Counted from the first letter of the stretch, positions 24,610 through 35,870 are shown. The stretch is DNA of 64,000 nt from Humulus lupulus (GCF_963169125.1 NC_084794.1:223507409-223571408), one strand, 5' to 3'. A program made the numbers and translations. The notes: generated by a model not told the origin, from the letters alone.

Positions 24610-25142
24610 CAATAATTATCATTGGGTACCTTATATTTACAAAGTCAATATAAAAATTACCCTATGGTATAAGTAATTAATTTAACTTAATTTGAAAAAA
24701 TTATCATTGATACTTGTCCTATATTAATTGGTTTTAAAATAGAATATTTTTATTAATAAATTTTTTAACAACTAAAATCATAAAAAAAAACTAAACTGAT
24801 TTTAATTTATGAAAAAAAAACTAAATAATAATATCTAAAGAGTAAACCCTAAACTATCACAATATTATCTCTTCTTCATCTTTTCCATTTGCAAGACTGG
24901 GCTTGTTGCCATCGGAGGAAGGTGTTGGGCTCATCTTCAACTCCTTCGTTTTCTCCGTCGTCGAGAATCAAGCTTAGATCTAGGCTTCTAGCGATACACA
25001 GACGCAATAGAGCTTTGAGGGGATGGTTGACTGCGGTTGGCGACGACCATCATGGAAAAAATATGTTCATTTTAATTAGTTTTGTTTTTATAAAATTATT
25101 TTTTAATCTTAAAATTAATTATAAAAATATAAGCTAGACTAA
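24610..25142. other. AT-rich intergenic sequence left of the MULE
   Basis: MITE-like GGTACC motifs occur to about 24720, then AT-rich sequence. A short ORF at 24889-25137 shows no recognised domain. The last eight bases plus the next eight (25143-25150) hold the MULE target-site duplication. Confidence 0.4.
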
Positions 25143-25150
25143 TTAAAATA

Positions 25151-25272
25151 GGGAAATTTGATTTTTAATGCAATAAGTCACACTCCGTTTGAAAAATACA
25201 TTATCCCTATAAGTCTCTCGTTTTGGTCCTACTAATGCCGTTACTACCCAAAATACCCCTGGCATAATTTTC
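25151..25272 (+). repeat. left terminal inverted repeat of the MULE
   Basis: It starts GGGAAATTTGATTTTTAATG and matches the reverse complement of 34331-34452 with about five substitutions in 122 positions, for instance TTTG versus TTCG and GTCACAC versus GTGACAC. Confidence 0.92.
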
Positions 25273-25685
25273 CCTCTCTTTTTCTCATAGTCTTCACTCT
25301 CTATCTCTTATTTCCCTCTCTATCTCTCAAACTCTCGTACACACAAAAAAAGCCAGCCACCATTAATTTGCATTTCAGATCTAGAGGCAAGTTGTGAGTC
25401 CTTTCAAGTCAAGAAACTTCATTTTGGATTTCAGATCTAAGGGAAAAAATCGTATGGGTAAGTATATATTTGTTATGTGTAGTGAGGAAACTTGTCTGGT
25501 TACATTACTTGTCTTATTTCGAACAGATCTGTGTATGCCTTCATGTTTTATTACAATTTTTCACAGAATGAATTTTGGATACTTCGTGCGTTTTTTTTTT
25601 GGATTTTTTTCCTACCTCAATGAGTTTCGATGAAACTCGATAGGTCTCGATGTGTTGCATGCATGCTGGCTCGATGGTCCTCGAT

Positions 25686-27583
25686 TGTAATGACCCACTA
25701 CTCTAGACTTTTTGGACCATTAATGAAACTATACATAAAAATTCCTACTAAAACTTACATTTGCGAAAATACCATAATTTTATTAGAACTTGTAGAAATA
25801 AGAGTTACATCATAAAATAAGTAGGATATGGGATCCCATTGTCTTAAAAACAAAACATAATTTAAATTAAAAAGACATTGCATAAATAGTGCGGAAAATA
25901 CATGTAAAAATACATAAAACAAAACTACATCCTCGAATCGCATAACGCTCGGCTCCTTGACTCCATTCACCATCAATACACATTCTCTAAGCGTCCACGA
26001 ATCTTACCGCCTCTTAAAGCTATTTTCCTGCACATAAAACAAAAAGGAATGAGCCTAATGCCCAGCAAGGAAAATCTAACACATAGTCATAAACATAAAT
26101 TTCATAATAACATAAAGACATATCATAACACTTATTACATACACTTATTATAATGGCCATTATTACTTGGGGTCCCATAGACTAAACAAGTCATATGCCC
26201 ATGGGATTAGTGGGGTCCTACTAGCTAAGTAGGTCGTATGCCCATAACCCATTTGGGGTCTTGTTAGTCATATGGGTCATATGCCCAAGCCTACAAACAT
26301 ACATATTCATAACATATTTATAACATAACACATAAGATAACATAAGCATAAAACATATAAATTCTATCCTATTTTCCTTACCAAAGTTACCGGGATATGT
26401 GGACAGCGTTGGGACTTTTGGAACACTCCTAAAACCATATATAACAGGGTGAGTCTAATGAAGAAAAAGAGATGAAAAGGAATGGAAAGACTAAACCATT
26501 GAAAGTCACACTTACCAAACTTATGTGCTCAAGAACTTAGATTCCCTAACCAAAATGAGAATGAGGTTAGAAGACTGAGTAGAAGACTAAGAGAAGGGAA
26601 ACATAACATAAAACCAATGAACTAGAGTGTGTTGAATACCTTGAGGACTTGTAGATCAATCTAACCCTCGAACCGAAATACTATGAAATCTGACTTCCCA
26701 AAGTGTTTGATAAGCTTAAGATGATTAAGCTTATGATTTCCCCACCCAAGTGTTTAACTCTCACACTCTCCTAGCACTTGCAGCTTCTGAACTTAGAGTA
26801 AAAGGTGAATAATGGCTGGGTACTAGGTCCTATTTATAGAGTTTGGGAATGAAGGAATCTTAATTTTACTTGAATAAAAATAATAGCTTTTTAGGTGAAA
26901 ATAATTTGAATAATCGTTCAGCAGAGGCTGAAGACTCGTTCAAAAGATGCTGGATTTATGAAGAAGCTGAATGGCTGAAAGGAAAAAGAATTCAAAAACA
27001 TTTGAATTATGCTGAAGGAGGCGATATATCGCCCCCTGTAGGCGATATATCGCCTGGGCCAGTATGCCCGAGGCGACCGTGCATCGTTTCGTGTTTTCCG
27101 TATCTACGTGCTGCGATATATCGCCCCCTATAGCTGCGATATATCGGCACACGCTGAATATTTAAACACGAAATTACACATTTTTAGCTAAGTTTGAATG
27201 GAGTAAACAGCCTTGACTAAGCCCTCAACGTATTCAAAGCTGCTGACTGACCTTAAAGCATTCAAATTTTACCCTTATTTAATTTAATCCTCAAAATACT
27301 TAATCCTTAATCACTCATTCATAACATGTGCTTAAAATCCTATTGGTTGATATCTAAACCTTATAGTATAATAAATATTATTCTTAATATCAGTTATATA
27401 ATCAAACCTTAGGTTAAAATTAATATTCTTAAACTATAGGTTAAACTTAGAAAGTCTATAAGTACTACTATGAGTGTCCAAATAATTCCTGGTCTGAACC
27501 AAAAATCCACAGTAACAAAGATAATACTATACATACTATAATACTACTAAATAATTAGCTAAGTAAAGAGCTTGGACTCTACA
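25686..27583 (-). mobile_element. 1.9-kb solo LTR, copy 2, inside the MULE
   Basis: It starts TGTAATGACCCACTACTC and ends CTTGGACTCTACA. Flanks are TCGAT (25681-25685) and TTGAT (27584-27588), a 5-bp duplication with one C-to-T change. The TATA box is at 26831-26838 on minus. It carries four GCGATATATCGC-type palindromes (27020-27148). It sits inside the left repeat array and the transposase intron, so it inserted after the MULE. Confidence 0.88.
27020..27148. promoter_or_regulatory. cluster of GCGATATATCGC palindromes, copy 2
   Basis: GGCGATATATCGCC at 27020-27033 and 27041-27054, GCGATATATCGC at 27113-27124 and GCGATATATCGGC at 27136-27148. The fourth unit is better kept than in copy 1. 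Position relative to the TATA box is the same as in copy 1. Confidence 0.5.
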
Positions 27584-28020
27584 TTGATGGACCTCGACGT
27601 GCCTCGATAGTGTTAGGATGTTAGTACCTCAATGGTACTCGATACGTGTGGTATAAGAGTTTAATTGAAATTAATAACTCGATGGTACTCGATTGTACTC
27701 GATAAAACTCGATACGTGTAGTATAAGAGTTTAATTGGAATTAATAACTCGATGGTACTCGATTGTACTCGATAGAACTCGATAGGTGTATAAAAGTTTA
27801 ATTGGATTTAATAACTTGATTGTAATCGATAAAACTCGATAGGTGTATAAGAGTTTAATTGGATTGTTTGCCTCGATTGTACTCGATAAAACTCGATAGG
27901 TGTATAAGAGTTTAATTGGATTGCTTGCCTCGATAGTCATCGACTGTACTCGATAAAACTCGATATGTGTGACCTCGATAGGACTCGACATATATCGATA
28001 GAAATCGATATTTTCTGTTT
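27584..28020 (+). repeat. left CTCGATA-rich tandem array of the MULE
   Basis: About five units of 70-77 bp, each with ACTCGATA motifs plus a segment GTATAAGAGTTTAATTGGA. The array also includes the short stretch 25622-25685 on the other side of the solo LTR. About twenty-five CTCGAT-like motifs can be counted. It lies within the transposase intron. Confidence 0.85.
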
Positions 28021-30845
28021 TATGTTGTAGTTTAACTTTTTGACCTTTTTTTTTTTTTTTTTGTAGATTCGACTGTTTTCGTATTTGTTGCATTCAATGG
28101 TGTTTGGGAACTCGAAAATAGGGATTGGATTTTCAGAGATGCTGAAAATCAAGTTCTGCCTGTGGAGAAGGGTGTGACATATGAGCAACTGCTTGACATT
28201 CTGTACGATGAGCTTGAAGTGGATAAATGTGTGCATGACTTGAAAATTGAGATCTCGTACACATGCCTATCACAATCCGTCAAACCTACCATTATAAAAA
28301 ATGATAGGCATGTGCGTGCATTCATTGGGTTAGCATCGAAATCTGTAGAGAAGCTCATTCCTCTATGTGTCACATTGATTAAGAAGGGAGGTGTAAGAAA
28401 TGCATCGGCTTCTGCCAGCGTTAATAAAGAAGTTTGATTTGAAGAGAACATTTCTCCTCCATGTCATGGTTTCAAAGGAACTCAAGGTGATGTTGGAACA
28501 TGTGTTCCCGAGACAAATCCAGATGTCATAGTCCATGATGATATCCCGGTTAGAGATCCTTCATATGTGCATGACACGGCGGAGTACGATCCCTATGGCT
28601 ACGAACCTTATGTCAACGACGATCCTGTTGCTGATGCAACAGATCTTGGTGGGCCAGATGTTAGGGCAGATTTTCCAACACAGAGTTCAGATGTTATGGT
28701 AGATGAAGAGTGCAGAATAGAAGATCGGCAAACACCTGGGATCAGCAGTAGTCGTCCAGGTCCAAGTAGAACTGATGATAGTTTTAGATGGAGTTCTCCA
28801 TTGGACTTAGGTGAAGATCGTAGAACATGGAGTGCTCCCATGTTCACCAAAGAGGATATAGAGGCCTCACATCAACATCATTCCTCAACCAGCAAAGCTT
28901 CAGGAGAATTGCACCTTGGGAAGTTCTTTCAGAACAGGCTTGAATTGAAAATCAAAGCATCCATATTTGCGATGAAGAATAATTTTGAGTTTATGGTGAA
29001 GAAATCTGGGACTGATGTGTGGTACATTACTTTCAAGGATCCTGATTGTGGTTGGAGATTGAGGGGTAAGAAAAAAATGCGATCTGAAATGTTCGAGATT
29101 ACTGTATACAACGAAGTACACACTTGCTCACAAGAAATTCGAGATAAGGACCACCAACAAGCATCACCGTGGGTTGTTGGGCACCTAATCAAGAGGAAAT
29201 TTGCTACCGATGGTACTCGATACATGGAAAACAACATAAGGGAGGACATGAAGCACCATTTTGGGGTTGAAATGAGCTATGAGAAGGCGTGGAGATGCAG
29301 AGAAAAGGCTCTTATGTATGTCAGAGGGACACCTGAGGAATCATACTCCAAGTTACCTGGATACCTGTGTCAGTTGGAGCATAAGAACCCAGGTACAATT
29401 ACTGATTTTGTAGCAGAAGATGGTCGTTTCTTGTATTGCTTCTTTTCCCTCGGTGTTTCTAGGTGTGGTTTCCAGTATTGTCGTCCTGTAATTTGTGTGG
29501 ATGGCACATTCTTGAAGAATAAGTATGGTGGGCACATGCTCTGTGCTGTTGCGTTGGATGCAAACAACCAGTTGTTTCCAATTGCGTTTGCATTGGTGGA
29601 CAGTGAGAACCATAACTCTTGGACTTATTTCATGAGAAAATTGAAGGAAGCCATAGGGGACTTTGAGAACCTTGCTTTTGTATCGGATAGGCATAAAAGC
29701 ATTAATCATGCTTTGGAGCTTGTGTTCCCAGATGCGTATCACGGTGCATGTTACCATCATATATGTATGAATGTTGTGGAAAAATTCAAAACTGACCACG
29801 TGCAAGACATCATGGGGTGTGCAGCATACGCATTTCGAAGAACGGAATTTCACAAGTTCTTTGACAAGATTAAGGTAATTGATCCGCCCATTCCTCAATA
29901 TCTAGAGGGAATTGGCTTTGAAAGGTGGAGTAGTGCTTATTTTCCTGGTAACCGATACAATATCATGACGAGTAACTACGCAGAAAGCTTTAACAATAAG
30001 ACCAAGGAGGCAAGGAGCTTTCCAGTCACCACGTTTCTTGAATTCATAAGATTCACTCTTCAGTCTTGGTTTGCAGATAGACGTGAAAGAGCTGCAAAAG
30101 CAAAAACAGTGTTATCACCTGAGATGGAAAAGGATTTGAAGCAAATAGGTGATAAAGCAATCTTTTTAGATGTCCAAGTCCTTGGTCATCACGAATTTCT
30201 TGTGGTCGATGGTAAAAGTGATGGTGAGGTGAACTTGGCCACAAAATCATGCTCTTGTGGCATGTTCCAAACCATTGGGATACCATGTGTACATGCTTTT
30301 GTTGCAGCCAGAAAAAGAAGCATAAACATTTACTCATTGTGTTCCCCTTACTATAGAATTGAGGCATTGAAGGACACTTATAAAGATACTATTTACCCTG
30401 TTGGGAATGAGGATGAATGGGTAATCCCTTATCACATCAGAGATACGGTTGTCGGCGTCCCCGCTGAGAAAACCCCTGTAGGAAGGCCCAGGAAACAGAA
30501 AGTGGGTAGGCGAAAGACAAATCACTATGCTTCACGCGGGGAAAAGATTGTCAAGCCACGTAAGTGTAGCAGATGTGGTGGTAGTGGACACAATAGGAAG
30601 TCATGTAAGGCTAGGATTTAAAATATTGTGCTATGTAATTATTTAATTGATTTTTCTGCATTTATCATATGGAATACTTCGTCTAATACTTTGTGTGTTT
30701 GGATGTCGAGGCAGACACATTATGTGAATTTAATATTTTTTTATTTAATAACTTTTTCAAAAAATATTGTTTGGAAAAAAATAATATACAAAACTAACTA
30801 TATGGTATACTATACAAGATGTGTAAGACAAAAATGTAAAGAGCA

Positions 30846-33403
30846 TCACGGGGCCAAATTCTGATAGAACAGGTCCACACACCACTTGGTCCTGAAATGC
30901 TGGATGTTCTCATCGATAACAGTATCGAGTGGTAGCCTGGCAACCAGATGCTCGATATGTTTGATGGCAAACATACCATAATCCCCACTGCATATAATCG
31001 ATTTTGTGTCAATAAAAGATAAAAATAACTTTAATTTTCAAATTTCAAAATCCACTAATTAAATAGGGGAATACCTTCTCTTAGTCTGAGGACACTCCTC
31101 TGGAGGAATACGACAATATGAGAAAGGCTTTACATTCTGCTCAGGATATACCTGGAGGTCCTCGTGGTCATCAAACATGCCAGAACACCATAACAACGAA
31201 GGCAAAAATAAGCACCAAAGCTTGATTGCTTCCTCCATCAGAGCGGGACTGAGCACGCTATGGTTGGAATCATAAACGTTGATGCACCACGTTGGAATGG
31301 AGACTTCAATGGCGATCCAATGTGCGGCTTTCTCAACGTGCAAGGCAAAATATACTTCACTCACATTTTCCCATGATACAAGGAATTGATTATCATCGCC
31401 CTTCAACATTCTCAGCACATCGTCGTCCCATGTATACTTAGTGCCGGTCTCTCTGAAATGATTCCAACGACCTAGGCACACCTGGGGGAAGGTGGTGTTC
31501 ATGATCGCAGCATCCTGCCGAAATGCAGCATGGTAAAAGTGGCGTCGGCGGCGTAGCATGTGTAAAGCGGCATCAATATGCGAAAAAAACATAAAAATTC
31601 GTTAGTACCATCAATATATTTTAAGATTGAATTGAAAACATGAATGTAATTTACATACCGAATCCCAAAGCCAAGTCTGGACTGTGTGCAACTGTAAGAA
31701 CCATGTCACACCGTGCGTCCCAGTATAAACGTTGCAGTCTCTCTTATTGTCAATCTTCCCGACGATCCACCTATGGAAGCTCTTCTCCTGTTGTGGGTCA
31801 CACTTCCTCAGTGGTTCAACAACTAGCCCCTGTTTATCTAGTCTGACCTTCTTTGTTGGGTTGGTGAAGTCATCAAAACGCTTGGGCCTGCGTTTCTTCC
31901 TGACAACTTCAAGGCCAGCTGCCTCCTCGAGCTGCAGTACTCATACACTGGGACTGTTAGCATCACTGGGAGCTACAGATGTCTGGGCCTGTGGAGTGGA
32001 GGGTTGATCACCGCGCTCGTAGTCTGCAGGCAAGATATCAGACTCTTTATCTGATTTTACGTCGGTGGATCGACCTGAGACCAGTGAAAGCACCTGCGCC
32101 AACTGAGCCATGATCGTGGTCTGATTCTGTAGTAAGGTTGCCTGGCCCTCCTCAACCCTCTTGAGCCTCTGCAGAAGTTGCTCATAATCAGGCTGGGCAA
32201 CCTGACTAGATGAAGCTGCACAGGCCTGTGAAGTGCGCTCATCAACCCTCGGGACATCCTCATAAAAAATGGAGGCTTCCTTTGCAACTTCTGCTAGCTT
32301 CTCTGCCTCCTTCTCAGGTACCACTACTTCATCCACTGCAGTCCCAGCCTCCAACTCAGGGAATAACCTGGAATCAACTTCTGGGAGGCTATTGTAGTAG
32401 ACTACCTCACTGGGACGTGTCTTCAGCATGGAAAATACCACTAACTGCATAGTTGAATAACATGTGTCAGAAAAACTTTAATAAAATAAATCGTTAATCA
32501 ATTAATTTGTGACATTTAACAAGATAAAATGGAACTTACTCGACGATTGGCGAATATAGGAGCCAACAGAGCTGTCAAAATAGTGATATCAGTCTTCATA
32601 GCCCAGCTGAGCATCCTGGGAATCTGATTCCCACTGTTCTCACCGAACTTACTCCTGAGAGAAGGCATGGCCTCAAAAGCCCAGTAAAGAAGCGTGGGTG
32701 CATAGCAAGTGAAACTATACTTCGCCTCCTTCTGTTTTTTGCTTGACCCCTCTTTCTTCTTCTCCTCATAGTGTTTCAATTGCTTCTTCATGTCCTTTTG
32801 AAGGCCTTTACTAACCTTCTTAAATGACAACTTCCCCCAAGGATACTTGAAAAAGTAATCAATATCCTTAACCATCCTCAGGGAATCTCCCCATATCGTT
32901 GTTGTCTTCTCTGGGGCATTCAGTACCCCCTCTATCAAATAGCACAAACCCAGCTTAAATGCATCTTCTGGGTTTGTGGAGGCCTTCAATGCATCTTCCA
33001 ACTGACCAAAACTAACCTTCGAATCACCATTAAAATATTCCTGGATGATCCGATCACTTGAAAGATGCTCTTTCAATTCATCTGGGGACGGTGATTTCCC
33101 AAAATTTAGCCCGGTAACTAGGGCAAACTCTGCAATACCAAATCTACACAGAGTGTTGCCCAGGAAGAACTGACCCTCTTCAGGCTTCTTACTTTCTACC
33201 TTACGCAACATTAGCTGATGCAGCAGAACCCAAGAAAAACTAAACGGTTTTGCCTTAAAGAACTGTCCCAATGGGCATGCTTATGCCCTTTCAATAAGAC
33301 CATGCCTCTTAAACTGCTCTATAAGGGTATCCAAGTAGGCACTACCCCTATAAGTGACACGGTCAGGAAAGTGTTTCTCCAACGGCACAATAAGTTCAGG
33401 CAT
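30846..33403 (-). pseudogene. DUF1985/ULP (C48 SUMO protease-like) gene carried by the MULE
   Basis: Four exons on minus: 33403-32540, 32444-31659, about 31580-31075 and 30987-30846. The N-terminal part (GQFFLGNTLCRFGIAEFALV) matches DUF1985; the middle is low-complexity with a coiled coil; the C-terminal part is a C48 peptidase fold with AAHWIAIEV (catalytic His) and INVYDS (Asp). Such enzymes remove SUMO from proteins. Lesions: stop TAA at 33281-33283, stop TGA at 31941-31943, and at the catalytic position the joined frame reads SGDYGMFAIKHIEHL, where the family has DCG, so the nucleophile Cys is Tyr (TAT). The acceptor expected before exon 3 (GCAT near 31580) lacks a clear AG. Donors at exons 1-3 are GTAAGT, GTATGT and GTATTC. 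Confidence 0.85.
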
Positions 33404-33464
33404 CTGGAAAAAAAAACAAAAAAAATGTTAAAAATGTAAAACAATCTAGTAAGGCAGTTACTAT

Positions 33465-34010
33465 CGAGGCAGAAACAATCGAGTTCTATCGAGTCCTATC
33501 GATGCCTATCGAGGTGGGTTCCAAAATTATAAAGAATAATATAATCGGGTTACTATCGAGTCTTATCGAGGCCTATCGAGGTAAGGCAAAAAAACCAAAG
33601 TCTAGTCATATCGAGTCCTATCGATTCCTATCGAGGTGGGTCCTAAAAATCCCAAAGCCGTGTATCATCGAGTCTTATCGAGTCCTATCGATTCATATCG
33701 AGTTATGTTCTAAAATTCACAAAGCCTTGTATCATCGAGTCCTATCGATTCCTATCGAGGTAGGTTCTAAAAATTCCCAAAGCCGTGTATCATCGAGTCC
33801 CTATCGAGTCCTATCGAGGTAGGTTCTAAAAATTCCCAAAGCCGTGTGTCATTGAGTCCTATCGATTCCTATCGATGTAGGTTCTAAAAATTCCCAAAGC
33901 CTTGTATCATCGATTCCTATCGAGCACAATCTAATCCATTCCTCATCCTATACTATCGAGTCCTATCGATTCCTATCGATTTCTATCGAGTTTCATGAAA
34001 ATATCGAGAA
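33465..34010 (-). repeat. right TATCGAG-rich tandem array of the MULE
   Basis: About seven units of 57-60 bp, each with two or three of TATCGAG / TATCGATTC plus a spacer GTTCTAAAAATTCCCAAAGC. About thirty ATCGA motifs can be counted. The motif is the reverse complement of that in the left array, so the arrays are mirror images relative to the element centre. It lies upstream of the ULP-like gene. Confidence 0.85.
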
Positions 34011-34330
34011 AAAAAACCCAGATTTCTTCATTGCCAGCCCCGATCTATCCTATGAACAAAAATCAACAAAAAAAACCAGGCACATACACATATTGCAGAT
34101 TAAAAACGAAATCCCTCACCTTCGCTTTCTTTGAGGTTGTTTCCTAAAAATTTGGTTGCCGTGCTCGACGTTTTCTCCTTCCCCTTCTCCGATCGTCAAG
34201 TCCGACCTTTGGGAGCCCTTGTTCGTGTTCGTGGAAGACAATGAAGGTTGGGTTCTACGGATTCAATCGAGGCCTATCGATTTCAAAGTTTGCTTGGTTC
34301 GGGTATTTTGGGAGAGAATACGGAGAGTGA

Positions 34331-34452
34331 GAAAATTATGCCAGGGGTATTTTGGGTAGTAACGACATTAGTAGGACCAAAACGAGAGACTTATAGGGAT
34401 AGGGTATTTTTCAAACGGAGTGTCACTTATTGCATTAAAAATCGAATTTCCC
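34331..34452 (-). repeat. right terminal inverted repeat of the MULE
   Basis: Read on minus it starts GGGAAATTCGATTTTTAATG. It is the partner of 25151-25272. The 8-bp duplication TTAAAATA follows at 34453-34460. Confidence 0.92.
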
Positions 34453-34460
34453 TTAAAATA

Positions 34461-34753
34461 TGCCATGTGTTAGGATATATTTTTCAAATTAAGTTTAATT
34501 AATTAGTTACGTATAACTTAAGATAATTTGTTTATATTGAAAATTTTGTTGATTAAATTTAAACTTAGTGTACCATTTTATGTGGATTTTGTAAAGATAG
34601 GATACTTGTGAGTATTATTGATAATAAAAGGTACCAAAACTATGTTTTGTAAAAACGGAGTGTACCAAACACATAAATTCCTTGAAACTAATTTTGTTAG
34701 AAATAAAACAACACGTATACAAAAAGATACTTTCAGCTAATATGAAACCTATA
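34461..34753. other. MITE-like remnant and intergenic sequence
   Basis: GGTACC- and GTGTACCA-type motifs (about 34560-34685) match, in inverted order, the piece at 22616-22671. This may be the right end of one MITE copy into which the solo LTR and the MULE inserted. Nothing coding is seen. Confidence 0.35.
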
Positions 34754-35431
34754 TCTCTTCTATATAATAAGTGTGTAGATAACGAAAATTCTTGGTTTTA
34801 ACGGTTTTTTTATTTTTTTTAAGGTTAACTTTAACGGAATATTCTTATATTTAACAGAATATTCTTATATTTAACAGTGGTTTGTAAATATTTAAACTTA
34901 AATAAAATACAATAAATAATTAAAAAATTAAAATAAGGTATTTTTGAGATATTATACAATAATAATTATGTAAAAATAATAAATAATTAAACAAATTAAA
35001 ATATGATATTTTTGAGATATTTTACAATTATAATTATTTAAAAATAATAAGATCATATATTTTATAACTTAAATATAACTTAATTAAACTTAAACTCACT
35101 TATTAGAATAATATCATATTAAATATATAATATAATCTACTGTAAATTAGCAACAAATTTTTTTTTTTAAACTAGCAAGAAACTTAAATTTAAATTCTAC
35201 GCATAATATTTAATATTATATTAAACATATAATATATGATCTCTTGTTGTCTCTCCCAAATTCAAAAAATAGAACAAATATAAACTTAAACAAAAATAAA
35301 TAAATTATTTAATTAAAATATGATATTTATTTGAATTTTATATGACATTAATATAAATTTAATAAAAATAATTAATAAATTCTATAAATAAAAATAAGCA
35401 AACGTGCATATTGCACGTTGCTTGTATCTAG
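34754..35431 (+). mobile_element. non-autonomous Helitron, 678 bp
   Basis: It begins TCTCTTCTATATAATAAG after an A, and ends CTAG before a T (A/T insertion without duplication). The 3' hairpin AACGTGCA-TAT-TGCACGTT (35401-35419) lies 12 bases before the CTAG end. It has no ORF of note; the interior is AT-rich. These are the structural hallmarks of plant Helitrons, mobilised by the Rep-helicase of an autonomous relative. Confidence 0.8.
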
Positions 35432-35870
35432 TATTATTTAAAATCATATAATTAATTTTGATACATAGAGAGCTAAAAAAAGTATGTGTTTGTCTTTGCC
35501 TTTTCAAAATTAGCTACAATATTTATTTTCAAATAACTAATTATGTTTCTTACTTTTTGTTCATCACTTGTTTTTGTTTATCACAGAAGTGTCATTATGC
35601 TCACTGCTTTTCCCCTAAATTATTTTATTTTATTTTTGTGATGGTTTTATTTTTTTGTTAATTATTTGGTTAGATATCATCTTAATGAAAAAAAAATTGT
35701 ATTGTAGCAAGTGTTGCTACAATATCACTACTTATGGAATTGCTAAGATCGGTTATCAAGAAGGTGTAAGATTGTATGTATAAGATGCCAGATAATATAT
35801 TGTGGGATATTTCAATTGTTTCCTGTATTTTAGTTGTAAATGCAGAGAAACGAGTCCTAAACAAATTATT
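35432..35870. other. intergenic region upstream of CBF5
   Basis: AT-rich sequence with no gene or repeat boundary recognised. It probably includes distal promoter sequence of CBF5. Confidence 0.4.

Larger units (their letters stand above)
25454..30621 (+). pseudogene. MuDR/MURA-type transposase with one in-frame stop
   Basis: The main frame (28067-30621) starts with a PB1-like N-terminal domain (FNGVWELENRDWIF at about 28090), is broken by TGA at 28435-28437, and continues in the same frame for over 700 codons. It contains a MuDR N-terminal domain, the MULE transposase core (VICVDGTFLKNKYGGHM and FVSDRHKSI with catalytic Asp, SNYAESFNNKT with the Glu), a SWIM zinc finger (CSCGMFQTIGIPCVHAF) and a C-terminal zinc knuckle (CSRCGGSGHNRKSC). 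The enzyme cuts at the terminal repeats in the nucleus. A likely first exon is only ATGG at 25454-25457: GTAAGT follows, and joining to the acceptor TTGTAG at 28061-28066 keeps the frame. The intron holds the left repeat array and a solo LTR. Confidence 0.85.
25151..34452. mobile_element. ULP-carrying Mutator-like element (Kaonashi type), 9.3 kb
   Basis: Terminal inverted repeats of about 122 bp (25151-25272 and 34331-34452) both begin GGGAAATT and match at all but about five positions by eye. The element is flanked by an exact 8-bp duplication TTAAAATA (25143-25150 and 34453-34460). It carries a MuDR-type transposase on plus and a DUF1985/ULP protease-like gene on minus, convergent, with stops only about 220 bp apart. 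MULEs with such captured ULP genes were described in Arabidopsis as Kaonashi elements. Arrays rich in CTCGATA / TATCGAG lie just inside both ends. A solo LTR is inserted at 25686. Both genes are disabled, so it is probably immobile without help. Confidence 0.93.

Noticed and set aside
22677..27583. The two 1.9-kb repeats as the LTR pair of one retrotransposon
   Set aside because: Each has its own 5-bp duplication, a MULE terminus lies between them, and no PBS or PPT is present at the inner edges.
27584..28020. CTCGATA array as a CRISPR-like array
   Set aside because: Plant nuclear context, no regular repeat-spacer structure; the spacers are themselves repeated.
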